A DNA stretch of 48,138 nucleotides from NCBI GenBank assembly GCA_029226205.1, contig JAQXXT010000088.1, positions 1 to 48,138 of the forward strand, given 5' to 3'. Positions 26,121-35,400 of the stretch are shown here, in pieces. Source of the stretch: Prevotellaceae bacterium (GTDB lineage: Bacteria; Bacteroidota; Bacteroidia; Bacteroidales; Bacteroidaceae). The notes beneath the pieces are model-generated. The model did no database searches. It was not told the origin of the DNA and was given only the letters and a program-made list of their open reading frames with translations. How positions within the stretch are numbered: position 1 is the first letter of the stretch; every line of letters begins with the position of its first letter. Position numbers and translations under genes: made by a program.

Positions 26121-26732
26121 TTACTTCTTACTCTCAAACTGATGTTCCTTCACCGTCTTGACATTGCAGTGAATTCTCGGCTCGGTTTTCCATACTTCGA
26201 CTTCAAGATCTCCCGTTGCCTCGATATAGGTCTTTGGCTTTGTGGGAGTGTCATCGGTAGGGTGGAGGTTGATGAAATGAACCCAGATGAATTCACGCTT
26301 GCCATCCTTATCCTTATCCGAGGACCATGCGTCGAAGACTTGGAAATCCTTACCTTTCTTGGTTTTCTTGAAGGCAACTCCATTGTTCGACAATGCTCCC
26401 GTGAATGTCAGCGATCCCTCAATACGGTCCTGTTCGGAAGTCTTGACAAACTCCGGCGTCCCGTCACAACGGATGTTGTAATAGGTCGTGCCGTCCTCCT
26501 TGCGGACATTAAGGTGTCCGTTGGCAAGGATATGGCGGCCCGTCGTGAATTTATCAGCCAGTGCCTTGTCACCACTGACAGAGAGGTGAACGGTAAGCTC
26601 GCAGACACTCTCGTCACGTCCCTGAAGGGGAATGGTAATGGAAAAAGCGAAGAATTTACTGCCATCCTTGGCTGTTTTTGGTGTTGCGGAGGTGTTGATG
26701 GTTCCGCAGACAGTAACTTGTCCCTGTATCAT
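26121..26732 (-). CDS. Single-stranded DNA-binding-like protein, probably with two OB-folds
   Basis: MIQGQVTVCGTINTSATPKTAKDGSKFFAFSITIPLQGRDESVCELTVHLSVSG...ANGHLNVRKEDGTTYYNIRCDG resembles SSB/OB-fold; a second OB-like segment (IEGSLTFTGALSNNGVAFKKTKKGKDFQVFDAWS) follows. Confidence 0.6.
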   Translation of the reverse strand: MIQGQVTVCGTINTSATPKTAKDGSKFFAFSITIPLQGRDESVCELTVHLSVSGDKALADKFTTGRHILANGHLNVRKEDGTTYYNIRCDGTPEFVKTSEQDRIEGSLTFTGALSNNGVAFKKTKKGKDFQVFDAWSSDKDKDGKREFIWVHFINLHPTDDTPTKPKTYIEATGDLEVEVWKTEPRIHCNVKTVKEHQFESKK

Positions 26733-26750
26733 ATAATATTGTTCTTTCTG

Positions 26751-27200
26751 TTATTTACTCGTATGCTCGAAGACATCCAAGATCTTTGTCTCCTGAACGG
26801 CAACGGAGTCATAGTCAATCATTGCCTTACTCATTACCTCATCGATATGCTTGATTGCTGTGGAGATGCTGCCGGCCTGTACAAGATAGGTCACATTGCT
26901 GCGTTTCTCCTTCTCAGTCTTCTCATCGATGGTGATGAACTGGAGTTTCGCCTTATACCAACGGTCATCCTTATCATCGTCGCTGAAAAAGATCTCGCCG
27001 TAGGAGGCAGGCTTGATGTCCTTGATCTTCATCTCGCCGCTTACATAGGCGCTCATCTCATCCATAATCTTTGCCTCTGCCTCGGAAAAGCTGAGAGCAT
27101 CGACTACATACATCTCCGTTACCGGTTTCTGCTGTCCGTCATCCATCGTTTTCTCGTAACGGACCTTGGTCTCAAACCACGTTGAAGTTCTACTTCTCAT
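26751..27200 (-). CDS. DUF4494-family protein (start trimmed from 27287 to 27200)
   Basis: MRSRTSTWFETKVRYEKTMDDGQQKPVTEMYVVDALSFSEAEAKIMDEMSAYVSGEMKIKDIKPASYGEIFF...RWYKAKLQFITIDEKTEKEK; recognisable DUF4494 pattern. Confidence 0.75.
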   Translation of the reverse strand: MRSRTSTWFETKVRYEKTMDDGQQKPVTEMYVVDALSFSEAEAKIMDEMSAYVSGEMKIKDIKPASYGEIFFSDDDKDDRWYKAKLQFITIDEKTEKEKRSNVTYLVQAGSISTAIKHIDEVMSKAMIDYDSVAVQETKILDVFEHTSK

Positions 27201-27234
27201 TTTTATATAAAATTTAGTTATTGTATAGGGAGTC

Positions 27235-28671
27235 TTACGCCTGTCGCAATCCTTGTGACTGCTGCTGCTCCGGACTTTCACGATCAAAGGTCATCTGTGC
27301 CTCCGCCTTGGCGCTCTCTGCGTCCAACGCCTCCCGGTCACGGTGGCAAAGAGTATCGTCGGTAGTGATACCCTTGTCCTGCGCTTTCTCGACCTCTTCT
27401 TTTATGGAGTCGCTATCCAAGGGTTTTCCTGCCGCTGCCATATCCAAGGAAACGGCAATCGCCAAGGCCCCATGGAAGAGCTGTCCGATAATGGCAGAGA
27501 TTCCCATGCCCTCGCTGTTGTCATCGGATTGCATCATTTCCATGAGTTTGTCCCATTTGTTGCCATTGACAACATCAGCTAGATTAAAGCCCGTGTTATT
27601 CCCTACCGTCTGACCGCCCATGGCCATCTTGGAGGTGTAGTTGGCCAGAAGATTCTGGCCTTGGTAGTTTAGCTGCTCCTGCTTATCTGAGCGTATGGAC
27701 AATTCCGCAAGATACTGGGCAGGATCGAAATGACTCCACTTCTGAGTTGACAGGTTGTAATAATCAGTCTGGAAATGGAGATGGGAACCTGTGGAACGGC
27801 CTGTCGATCCGACAATACCAACTTGCTGTCCTGCGTTGACGGTGTCACCGCTTTTTACATTGACACTTTGAAGGTGCATATAAGTACAGCGGAATTTTGA
27901 ACCATCTGCACGGTTGTACTCGACTATGACATAATTGCCCATGCCGCCGTTCTTTTGACCAGACCCGTCTGCCTTTATTACTTTGCCATTATCCTCTGTG
28001 GCAAAAGCCGGCGGGTGATTTCCGCCTGCGGCAATATCCAAACCTTTATGGCCTTTTAGATGAAGGCCATCAGTTTCTCCAAAGAGGGTGGAAATTCTGT
28101 ATTGTCCGATATTCTCAAGGGGCATACACCAGTGGCCTTCAAGCGGGTGCAGCATGTATTTCTGCTGCGCAGGATTTGTCAGGTCAACAGTCTTTCCGGT
28201 GCCCATCTGAATTCCTCTCTGGGCTGCAATATTCGAAGCCACCTCGTCATAGGCATCAAGACCGTGCTGTTGGATAAGAGAAATAATATTGTTAGTATAC
28301 TGTTTCCCATCTCTGGCGTAATTTCCCGCTATCCGGCTAATAAAACCGGCATAGTCTCTAGGTGAGACTCCATCTGTCTTATGATAGTTGAGAACAACTC
28401 TAGAATGATCATCAAAGCAGTCCGCCGGTGTAGCGTATTTCCTGTAGAGAAGTCCGTCTGCGGGATTCACCGCACATTTTGCCGCATTCCAACTCCCTTG
28501 CTTGATACCAAAGAAGTTATTGTCTCTCTGACAAATGGTGGATTTTCCCCACCCTGTCTCCTCGATCATCTGAGCGAGGGTGACAGAGGCGGGGACTCCG
28601 TATTTAATCATCTGCTCCATGGCAAGCGGGGCAAATGCTTCTATGAAATTTTGATTCGATGTTGCGCTCAT
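27235..28671 (-). CDS. Bifunctional peptidoglycan hydrolase without obvious signal peptide: glucosaminidase + M23 endopeptidase
   Basis: YGVPASVTLAQMIEETGWGKSTICQRDNNFFGIK glucosaminidase; HKGLDIAAGG and GSTGRSTGSHLHFQ M23. TAATG overlap with the upstream gene. Confidence 0.85.
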   Translation of the reverse strand: MSATSNQNFIEAFAPLAMEQMIKYGVPASVTLAQMIEETGWGKSTICQRDNNFFGIKQGSWNAAKCAVNPADGLLYRKYATPADCFDDHSRVVLNYHKTDGVSPRDYAGFISRIAGNYARDGKQYTNNIISLIQQHGLDAYDEVASNIAAQRGIQMGTGKTVDLTNPAQQKYMLHPLEGHWCMPLENIGQYRISTLFGETDGLHLKGHKGLDIAAGGNHPPAFATEDNGKVIKADGSGQKNGGMGNYVIVEYNRADGSKFRCTYMHLQSVNVKSGDTVNAGQQVGIVGSTGRSTGSHLHFQTDYYNLSTQKWSHFDPAQYLAELSIRSDKQEQLNYQGQNLLANYTSKMAMGGQTVGNNTGFNLADVVNGNKWDKLMEMMQSDDNSEGMGISAIIGQLFHGALAIAVSLDMAAAGKPLDSDSIKEEVEKAQDKGITTDDTLCHRDREALDAESAKAEAQMTFDRESPEQQQSQGLRQA

Positions 28672-31600
28672 TACCTACCTAAACTCTGTCCTTTACTACG
28701 GTTCTCGTCGTTTTCCATACTTGCCTGCTGACTGTCTGCGGCAGATGCCGACTGGCCGTTCTCCGAAGACTGGACTTTCGCTCCCTCGGATACCGATTGA
28801 CTGTTCTGCTCGGTCTCCTGCTGTCCCTCTTTCCGCTCGGGCTCCTTCATGCCGAGGATGTCAGAAAAGGAGATAGCGGCAAGAGCGAATTTATAATCGC
28901 TTTTATCCTCAAAGTCAAACATGTGGCTGTATGTTGCACGGTTGATTCCCTTGGTATGCCATTCTCCGTCGATACTTGCGCTGACGTGATAGCGGCCAGT
29001 AGCCTCCTTACTCCCGTTTACTGTGGGTTCCACTAAGACCTGCGGACGCCCGTTCGGCCATCTGTCGATTCGATCCGTATTGATACGACTAATATCGGGG
29101 AGTTTCATGGCGCTCCTGCGCTGCTTCTCGGCGGCAAGGGTATCGGAGACATCCACGTTCTTCACCTCCTCCATCACGTCCTTCTTCACAGCGGCCAGAG
29201 TGATTTCCTTGCCCTCAAAGAACTTATTGGGCTTGTTCAGTCCCTCCTTGCCACGGGCGGCATGGATTTGTACATCCTCGATACCACCTTTCTTGAGAGT
29301 GGAGGTAATAGCGGCAATTACTGCCTCGTCCTGTATCTCTTTGGGGACCATGACATCGGCATGCTTGCTTGCTGCATCCTTCACCACGACTACCTCACCT
29401 GTCTGCGCATTCGTCAGCTTGGCAAGGTCATCGTTGATCTTGAAGTCCTCGCTACGGTTGAAGGACGGACGGTTGTCACGCATCTTGGAGTAGTCAACAC
29501 TCTGGCGAGCCTGCCATTTTTCGACGACCTCGACGGCATTGTTGACATCCTTCTTGAGCGTGTCCATAATCTTCGGATTGTCCTTGAGCTCCTGTTTCCA
29601 GTAAGGAACCATCTGGCGGCTCTTCTCGGAGAGGACGGCAGGAAGGCCCTGCTTGACCATGATCGTGCCTGCGGCAAGTTCCCGTACAAGCTGCTCATAC
29701 TTCTTCTCATCCTCGGGAAGAAGATTCTCACGGTTCTGACGGTCAAGACGACTCTTGGCACCTGTAGCGGCGACGACGGCACGGTAAATGCCGTTTGCCT
29801 TCATCAAGTCTCCCGTTACTCCGACGATACCCGAGTTCTTGGGATGGAGAGTGGAGTAATGGACTGTGTCATTATAATACATGGCTCCGCCGGCACGCTG
29901 ATAGGCGTCCACCTTGACATCCGAGGAGTTCATCATTCCGGTAATGGTCTTATAGGCTTCGCCGACAATCTTGTTGCCGTCCTGCGCACGGCCTACCAGT
30001 CGGTTCTCCGTGACTCCAATCTGAACGGCCACATTGCCGCCCTGCATGAGACGGGGAAGATAGTGATCCAGTTTCTCCATGGGGAACCGAACGTACTCCT
30101 TTGCGCCGGTGGCTGCCGTCATCTTCTCGTCGGCGGGTACAAGATCGAGTCGGAGAAGGCCGGAGGCCTTACGTGCGCTATCATTGTATGCGGTGACGAG
30201 ATGTGCGTCCTTGTCTACATGAAGCGTGATGTTGTGAGGGTTGTCCTCCCTGATGCTGCTGACCGTCTCAATGGACTTGCCGTACTCGGAGACTGCCTTG
30301 CTGTAGCCATCCTTATCCTTTACCGGCATAAGGGTCTGGTCAATGTTGAAGACACGCTTGCTCGTGGTATCATTGTTGACAGGAGTTGAACGATAGAGTG
30401 ATTTCTCCTCGTCAGGCAATTTGTCATATTCCTCCTTGGAGATGGGGTTGCTGCGGTCTGTCGGGTTTACGTACCTCCACTCCGTATGCTCGTAAGGAAT
30501 GGCATGCTCGCCCTTGCGGATAGTCATGGCCTCGTTGTCTTTCTGATAGAAGGTATAGAGATTGGTCTTGCGGTCATGCTGATCGGAGTCAAGGGCCATC
30601 ATCATCGTGTTGAAGGCCGACGGCTGCCGCTTGTTACCATCCTTGTCTACAATGGCGGGAGCGCCCTTGCCGTCACGGTTCATGAAAGCTCCGTCATGAG
30701 CCAAGGCCCTGTCTAAGGCAGAGACAAGAAGGGTGGCGGCCACGACATTGTCGGGCATGTGCTCCTTCTGCTTCTCGGGGATGGGGGAGTCCTGCTTGAC
30801 TTTCGTATTCTCCTTGACTTCACCGATCTGCTGTTCCTTTGCCGACTCTTTCTCGGCTTCTTTGGGCTTGTCCGCCTCCTTCTGAGACTGCTGACCAACC
30901 TCTTTCTCGGACTGCTCCTTTTCACCGGTTAACTCATTGACATTTTCCTCGGAGGTCTTTGTCTCTGTGGTCTGAGTCTTCTCTTTGCCCTTCTGCTGAC
31001 TTTCGACTAGATTTTGTACCTGATCCACATAACCGGCGAACTTCACCGCATTGTCGAATTTCTGAAAATCGACAAAGGGAACGGAAGCGGAGTCATGCTG
31101 AACGTTATAGCCATCTTTCTCAAGAGTATCCGTTATGTCACGGGTTACCTCGTCACTGGAACCATAGGTATATACTCTTGCGGCATCATCAATGATTCCC
31201 TTCGGGTCGTGAACGAGGTTTATGCGAGAGCTGATATCCTGAGAGGGCATTTTAGCATTGTTGTCATCAATATCTGCTATATATAGACCATCCTTGTCCC
31301 CAACGTATTCAACATTGATATTCTCTGGTACGCCTTCGAAAGCATCAGAAATTGAACCACTCTCATTGTTGAAGTGGATACGCTCATTCTCAGGGACATC
31401 GGCCTCGAATTCGGGATGTACAAGTTTGGAAGAATTTTTGTCCTCTGATGTTTCCTTTGCAGGCTTTTCACTTTGGACTTGACTCTCCTGTTTCGTTACA
31501 ATTTCCTGTTGTCCCACCTTCGGCTGCTCTGAGGGTGCAATCGAAGTCTGATTCACGGTTTCAGTTTCCTTGACACTATAAGCCTTCTCGATGGAGGCAG

Positions 31601-34600
31601 CTTGTGTTCTAATCACTTCATCCCTGATATCGACCCAAAGTCTCTCTTGATTACGGTTGTCGTATGTGTAGCCGGCGTTCTCACGCTGATACTCGCTCAT
31701 ACGGTCACACTCCGCCCACCAATTATACTCTCTGGCCTGATCCTCATTAAGGGGCAAGACCGTGACCTCCTGCCAACAATCCCAGTCGAAATCTTTTCCA
31801 AGGACATTCTCATAGTCCTTGTCGGTATAGAGGTCATCCTTATCCTCTACAAACCGGAACATATCCGGCGTATATACAGAGGGGAAGTCCTCGCTCAATT
31901 CCTTGAGATACTGCGGCTCAATCTGAAGGTAGCCGACAATTTTATTTTCCTTGTCGTTTTCCTCTTCCTCTGAATACTCTTCTTGCTGAATCTGCGGCTC
32001 CGGCTCTTTTACAACATTGTCAGATTCTTTATTGGTCTGAACCTCTTCCTTCTGTTCGGCCTTCTGTTCGCCAATCTGCAACGGACGGTACTCAGGCAGA
32101 TTCAAGAGGTCACGGCTGAGATCCTTGAAGTTGTCCTCTATGTATACTTTGTCATCGATTTCTCTAGTCTTCTCCGCTACGAAATGATAATCCTTATCCA
32201 GAGTGCCGGCAACAACCTGATGATTTTCAGAATCCTCCTTGAAGTATACCTTTTGGCCATCCGTCTTCTCAAGGGCAGGAATTGTATATCTCTGAGGTAG
32301 ATTGCTCATGATATCTACCATTTTCTCAGGAGCCAACTTACCGAGATCTGCAACGGGATAAATGGCATTGTCCTTCTTGTCATCTATTGCCACGCCTGCC
32401 TCCTGAACAAGATTCTTCAAGTCTTGGGTCATATCAGCTCGACCGACATCTTCAGTAGCGAGATGTGCCAATACGTCCTCACGGGGTACCTTTGCCCAAA
32501 GGTTGTATATATGGTCCGTCGGGTCAAAAGATATAGCCATACTGTCATCCTCGCAAATCATCTTCTCATCGGTTGCCTTCTCGACATTATGGAAAGTCTC
32601 TTCCGGATCAATAATAGAATATTTTTTGTATTGAGAATCCGGATCTTCATTCATCACTGCCTCGTAATCCGATGCGTCACTCTCCTTTCTGTCGTTATGA
32701 TAGAAGGCAAGAACAGCATCGAGCTGTCCCTTCTCACGGAGTTGGTCGATCATCTCAACCTCACCGGGATCACTCGGAGTGATTACCCTATCAAGGGCGT
32801 AGTAAGGATCCTCTTTCTTGCTTGTGTCGCCCCAACGGGAAGAAGGATCGGAGAGATACTGATCCACAAGGCCCTCGGCCTTCTGAATATTGGCGCTTAT
32901 CTTCAAGTTTTTATCCTCAACCTGAATCTCTTCCAAAGGATGATGCCTTCCATCTGTAAGGAATAGTCCCGTGATATGTGACTCTGAATTCGGCTCTACA
33001 GTGGAATAACCTGAATTTTCTATCATAATTATATTCAATGGCTTGCCATCAACATATACGGTAGGAGATTCTTTCTCGAAATCTTGCTCGGTGGCAGGGC
33101 GTAAGGGGTAGCCGTTCTTGCCAATCATCTCCTTTTCCTGAATCTCCTCAGTTTCCTCGCTCTTCTGATACTCGGGCATCTCGGAAAGCTGTTCATAAAC
33201 ACCTTGCAAGTTATCATCAAGTGAGAGATCTTGATCGTAGTCAAACTTATGTTCAGGCATAAGTCCAGTATTCGTGACGCCGCCAACCTCAATCTGATTT
33301 GTCTCCTCATTATATTGAAAATACAACAAGTCGTCATTATCCATGGTAAAAGCAGGAATCTTGTCAATCTCAGAGAACTGTTTGGCAATTTCCGCACGGT
33401 CCTGACGCTGGAGACCATGAGCCACCTCGGCTACGTCTTCCGTATATTCATTATCTTCAATATCATCGTCGCTGTATCCCTCCTCTTTCAACTGGGAGAT
33501 AACAGCATCCTCAGAAACTTTGCGGAGAATATCATAATACCCAAAGTTGTTGTCATTTCTGACAACGGCATAGTCATCGTTCTCAGCAACGAGGACATCT
33601 CCTACTGCATTCTTAGGGTCACGATACGTGTTTTGAAGAGAAATATCGTCACCTAAATCCTGCTCCTTTGCGGAGACAAGAAGCTCGTCATATTTTCCCT
33701 CTTTATCCAGTTTCTCCAAAGGATCCTTATCTACACTCTCTACCAAGTGAGCAACAGAGGCATAGAAGACTAGAGAAGCGACCGGCAGAGTCACATCTTC
33801 AGATTTCTGCTCCTGCTTTTCTTTTGCCTTGGCCTCTTCCTCTTTTTGTGTCTCCTGCTGTTTCTCTGCTTCCTGTTGCTTGTCCAACTCCTCGTGATAC
33901 TGCTCATGCGTCTTCTCGTTGGCATCCTCATTGGCATGCTCCTGAGCTTCCTCGGGAGACATACCCTCGGCAACATACTTATCCGTCATCTCCTTGATAT
34001 TCGTACTGGGGTTCTCGTCCTCATGAATATCGATTGTCTGAGCATCCTTGGTGCTTTGTTCCTCTGCGATTGCTTTGCGCTGCTCCACAATTTTCCCATC
34101 AATCATTCTGGCAGCTTTATTGACATCGTCAAAAACATTTCGGATATATTTAGGATCATCCGAAAGATCCTTAATCCAAGAATCGAGATAAGCCGCATTA
34201 TTGTTATAGATTCTCTTATCGAAACCTAAATTCATGCCAACCACAGCGGCAGTAAGCTCGGCGACAAGTTCCTCCTTGGCGTATGCATATTTACGGTTGA
34301 GTCTGCTTTCGTTACCAGTGGAGTGGGCCATCTCATGGAGGGCAGTGGAATAATATTCCATGCCATCCTTGAACACTTCCTCTGGTGTTTTGCTGATATT
34401 GAACTGTTCCTTCATAGGGATGGTAATCTCATCAGTCAAAGGACGATAAAAAGCACTAGGTGAGGGTTTGTCATTATGAATCGGACATACCCACTCCTGC
34501 TTGTCCATCATGCGATCAAGCTCAAGATTGGTATACATTCCGTCAGTATCATGTTTAAGCTCAGGCTTTTTGAATTTCTCCAAGAAGGCATTGTATCTTT

Positions 34601-35090
34601 CAGGCTGCAATTCCTTCATTTCTGTCTGGTCGATGTTGAAGACAGTAATTACTTTCTTTCTCCAACATTCCTTATAGTTATCTTTCTGCTCGTCAGACAA
34701 TCCCGCATACTTAGAAGGGGTGATAAATTTTTTTTCACCCGGTTTCGCATCCTGTTTCCTATAAGATTTGAAACGACAGAAGACTGGGAAACCATGTTTC
34801 TCATGAACACTCAATTCTAACTCTTGTGCTTGCGCCCATGTAAGGTAAACAGGCGTTTTATACCCTTTGTCTTGCGTTTCAAGATAGAGAAGTAGACCAT
34901 TTAAGCCAGTATATTCACGACCGTTGATGTTTTGAGGATAACCGCCAAAGAGCGATGAATTAGCCCAGCCTTGTTTCCAGTCCGAGGCTTTCATCTCTTT
35001 CATACGGTCAATAATCATCTCAGCAAAACGCTCGAACATTCGCTTTTGAGCGTCCGAGATGACATCTTCGTCTTTCTTTTTCTTTGCCAT
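28671..35090 (-). CDS. Giant polyvalent protein with an N-terminal ArdC (ssDNA-binding + zincin) anti-restriction-like region, second partial ArdC-like region, degenerate zincin and shared C-terminal module
   Basis: N-terminus WKQGWANSSLFGGYPQNINGREYTGLNGLLLYLETQ...VFNIDQTEMKELQPERY...HEMAHSTGNESRLNRKYAYAKEELVAELTAAVVG (ArdC pattern); later VFNIDQTLMPVKDKDGY; YRAVVAATGAKSRL...EQLVRELAAG; C-terminal PDISRINTDRI...FSDILGMKEPERKEG. Confidence 0.85.
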   Translation of the reverse strand: MAKKKKDEDVISDAQKRMFERFAEMIIDRMKEMKASDWKQGWANSSLFGGYPQNINGREYTGLNGLLLYLETQDKGYKTPVYLTWAQAQELELSVHEKHGFPVFCRFKSYRKQDAKPGEKKFITPSKYAGLSDEQKDNYKECWRKKVITVFNIDQTEMKELQPERYNAFLEKFKKPELKHDTDGMYTNLELDRMMDKQEWVCPIHNDKPSPSAFYRPLTDEITIPMKEQFNISKTPEEVFKDGMEYYSTALHEMAHSTGNESRLNRKYAYAKEELVAELTAAVVGMNLGFDKRIYNNNAAYLDSWIKDLSDDPKYIRNVFDDVNKAARMIDGKIVEQRKAIAEEQSTKDAQTIDIHEDENPSTNIKEMTDKYVAEGMSPEEAQEHANEDANEKTHEQYHEELDKQQEAEKQQETQKEEEAKAKEKQEQKSEDVTLPVASLVFYASVAHLVESVDKDPLEKLDKEGKYDELLVSAKEQDLGDDISLQNTYRDPKNAVGDVLVAENDDYAVVRNDNNFGYYDILRKVSEDAVISQLKEEGYSDDDIEDNEYTEDVAEVAHGLQRQDRAEIAKQFSEIDKIPAFTMDNDDLLYFQYNEETNQIEVGGVTNTGLMPEHKFDYDQDLSLDDNLQGVYEQLSEMPEYQKSEETEEIQEKEMIGKNGYPLRPATEQDFEKESPTVYVDGKPLNIIMIENSGYSTVEPNSESHITGLFLTDGRHHPLEEIQVEDKNLKISANIQKAEGLVDQYLSDPSSRWGDTSKKEDPYYALDRVITPSDPGEVEMIDQLREKGQLDAVLAFYHNDRKESDASDYEAVMNEDPDSQYKKYSIIDPEETFHNVEKATDEKMICEDDSMAISFDPTDHIYNLWAKVPREDVLAHLATEDVGRADMTQDLKNLVQEAGVAIDDKKDNAIYPVADLGKLAPEKMVDIMSNLPQRYTIPALEKTDGQKVYFKEDSENHQVVAGTLDKDYHFVAEKTREIDDKVYIEDNFKDLSRDLLNLPEYRPLQIGEQKAEQKEEVQTNKESDNVVKEPEPQIQQEEYSEEEENDKENKIVGYLQIEPQYLKELSEDFPSVYTPDMFRFVEDKDDLYTDKDYENVLGKDFDWDCWQEVTVLPLNEDQAREYNWWAECDRMSEYQRENAGYTYDNRNQERLWVDIRDEVIRTQAASIEKAYSVKETETVNQTSIAPSEQPKVGQQEIVTKQESQVQSEKPAKETSEDKNSSKLVHPEFEADVPENERIHFNNESGSISDAFEGVPENINVEYVGDKDGLYIADIDDNNAKMPSQDISSRINLVHDPKGIIDDAARVYTYGSSDEVTRDITDTLEKDGYNVQHDSASVPFVDFQKFDNAVKFAGYVDQVQNLVESQQKGKEKTQTTETKTSEENVNELTGEKEQSEKEVGQQSQKEADKPKEAEKESAKEQQIGEVKENTKVKQDSPIPEKQKEHMPDNVVAATLLVSALDRALAHDGAFMNRDGKGAPAIVDKDGNKRQPSAFNTMMMALDSDQHDRKTNLYTFYQKDNEAMTIRKGEHAIPYEHTEWRYVNPTDRSNPISKEEYDKLPDEEKSLYRSTPVNNDTTSKRVFNIDQTLMPVKDKDGYSKAVSEYGKSIETVSSIREDNPHNITLHVDKDAHLVTAYNDSARKASGLLRLDLVPADEKMTAATGAKEYVRFPMEKLDHYLPRLMQGGNVAVQIGVTENRLVGRAQDGNKIVGEAYKTITGMMNSSDVKVDAYQRAGGAMYYNDTVHYSTLHPKNSGIVGVTGDLMKANGIYRAVVAATGAKSRLDRQNRENLLPEDEKKYEQLVRELAAGTIMVKQGLPAVLSEKSRQMVPYWKQELKDNPKIMDTLKKDVNNAVEVVEKWQARQSVDYSKMRDNRPSFNRSEDFKINDDLAKLTNAQTGEVVVVKDAASKHADVMVPKEIQDEAVIAAITSTLKKGGIEDVQIHAARGKEGLNKPNKFFEGKEITLAAVKKDVMEEVKNVDVSDTLAAEKQRRSAMKLPDISRINTDRIDRWPNGRPQVLVEPTVNGSKEATGRYHVSASIDGEWHTKGINRATYSHMFDFEDKSDYKFALAAISFSDILGMKEPERKEGQQETEQNSQSVSEGAKVQSSENGQSASAADSQQASMENDENRSKGQSLGR

Positions 35091-35166
35091 ATTCTTTCTT
35101 TATTATTGTTGTTTTCTTGTTTTACAGAGCTTCAGCATTAAGTTATAAGTAGCGCTCTATGTCTTA

Positions 35167-35321
35167 TTTTTCCTACAAAATAAATGAAAATAAGGGAGAC
35201 TAGGAAACGGCGGAAAATATAGTAATTTTCTTAACACTTATATTTTCTCCATCGCTCGTATCGTTGTGTTTAGCGTTCTTTTCGGTCTCCCAATTGTTAA
35301 TTTTTGAAGTTATATATCCTC
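35167..35321. repeat. Intergenic repeat upstream of the 2139-aa gene (copy A)
   Basis: TTTTTCCTACAAAATAAATGAAAATAAGGGAGACTAGGAAACGGCGGAAAATATAGTAATTTTCTTAACACTTATATTTTC (35167-35247) with a second conserved block near 35294-35321; matches 45730-45884. Confidence 0.85.
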
Positions 35322-35337
35322 ATAAAATGGCACAAAA

Positions 35338-35390
35338 AATCCCCGCTCCGAACACCGGTCAAATGACCGAAAGCACGGAACGGGGAATAC
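35338..35390 (-). terminator. Rho-independent terminator of the 3435-aa gene
   Basis: Minus-strand ATTCCCCGTTCCGTGCTTTCGGTCATTTGACCGGTGTTCGGAGCGGGGATTTTTT: outer stem CCCCGTTCCG/CGGAGCGGGG, inner CGGTCATTTGACCG, then T6; 10 nt past the stop. Confidence 0.8.
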
Positions 35391-35400
35391 TATTGGAATT

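Noticed and set aside
26142-27185. 347-aa plus-strand ORF
   Set aside because: Antisense to the SSB-like and DUF4494-like genes, which have family-like sequence; shadow ORF.
29262-30389. 375-aa plus-strand ORF
   Set aside because: Antisense to the 2139-aa gene in a region with ArdC-like motifs; hydrophobic Leu/Ile/Val-rich shadow ORF.
35338-35390. Nested palindrome considered as a possible oriT or recombination site
   Set aside because: Immediately after a stop codon with T6 on the sense strand and a GC-rich outer stem; a rho-independent terminator explains it.
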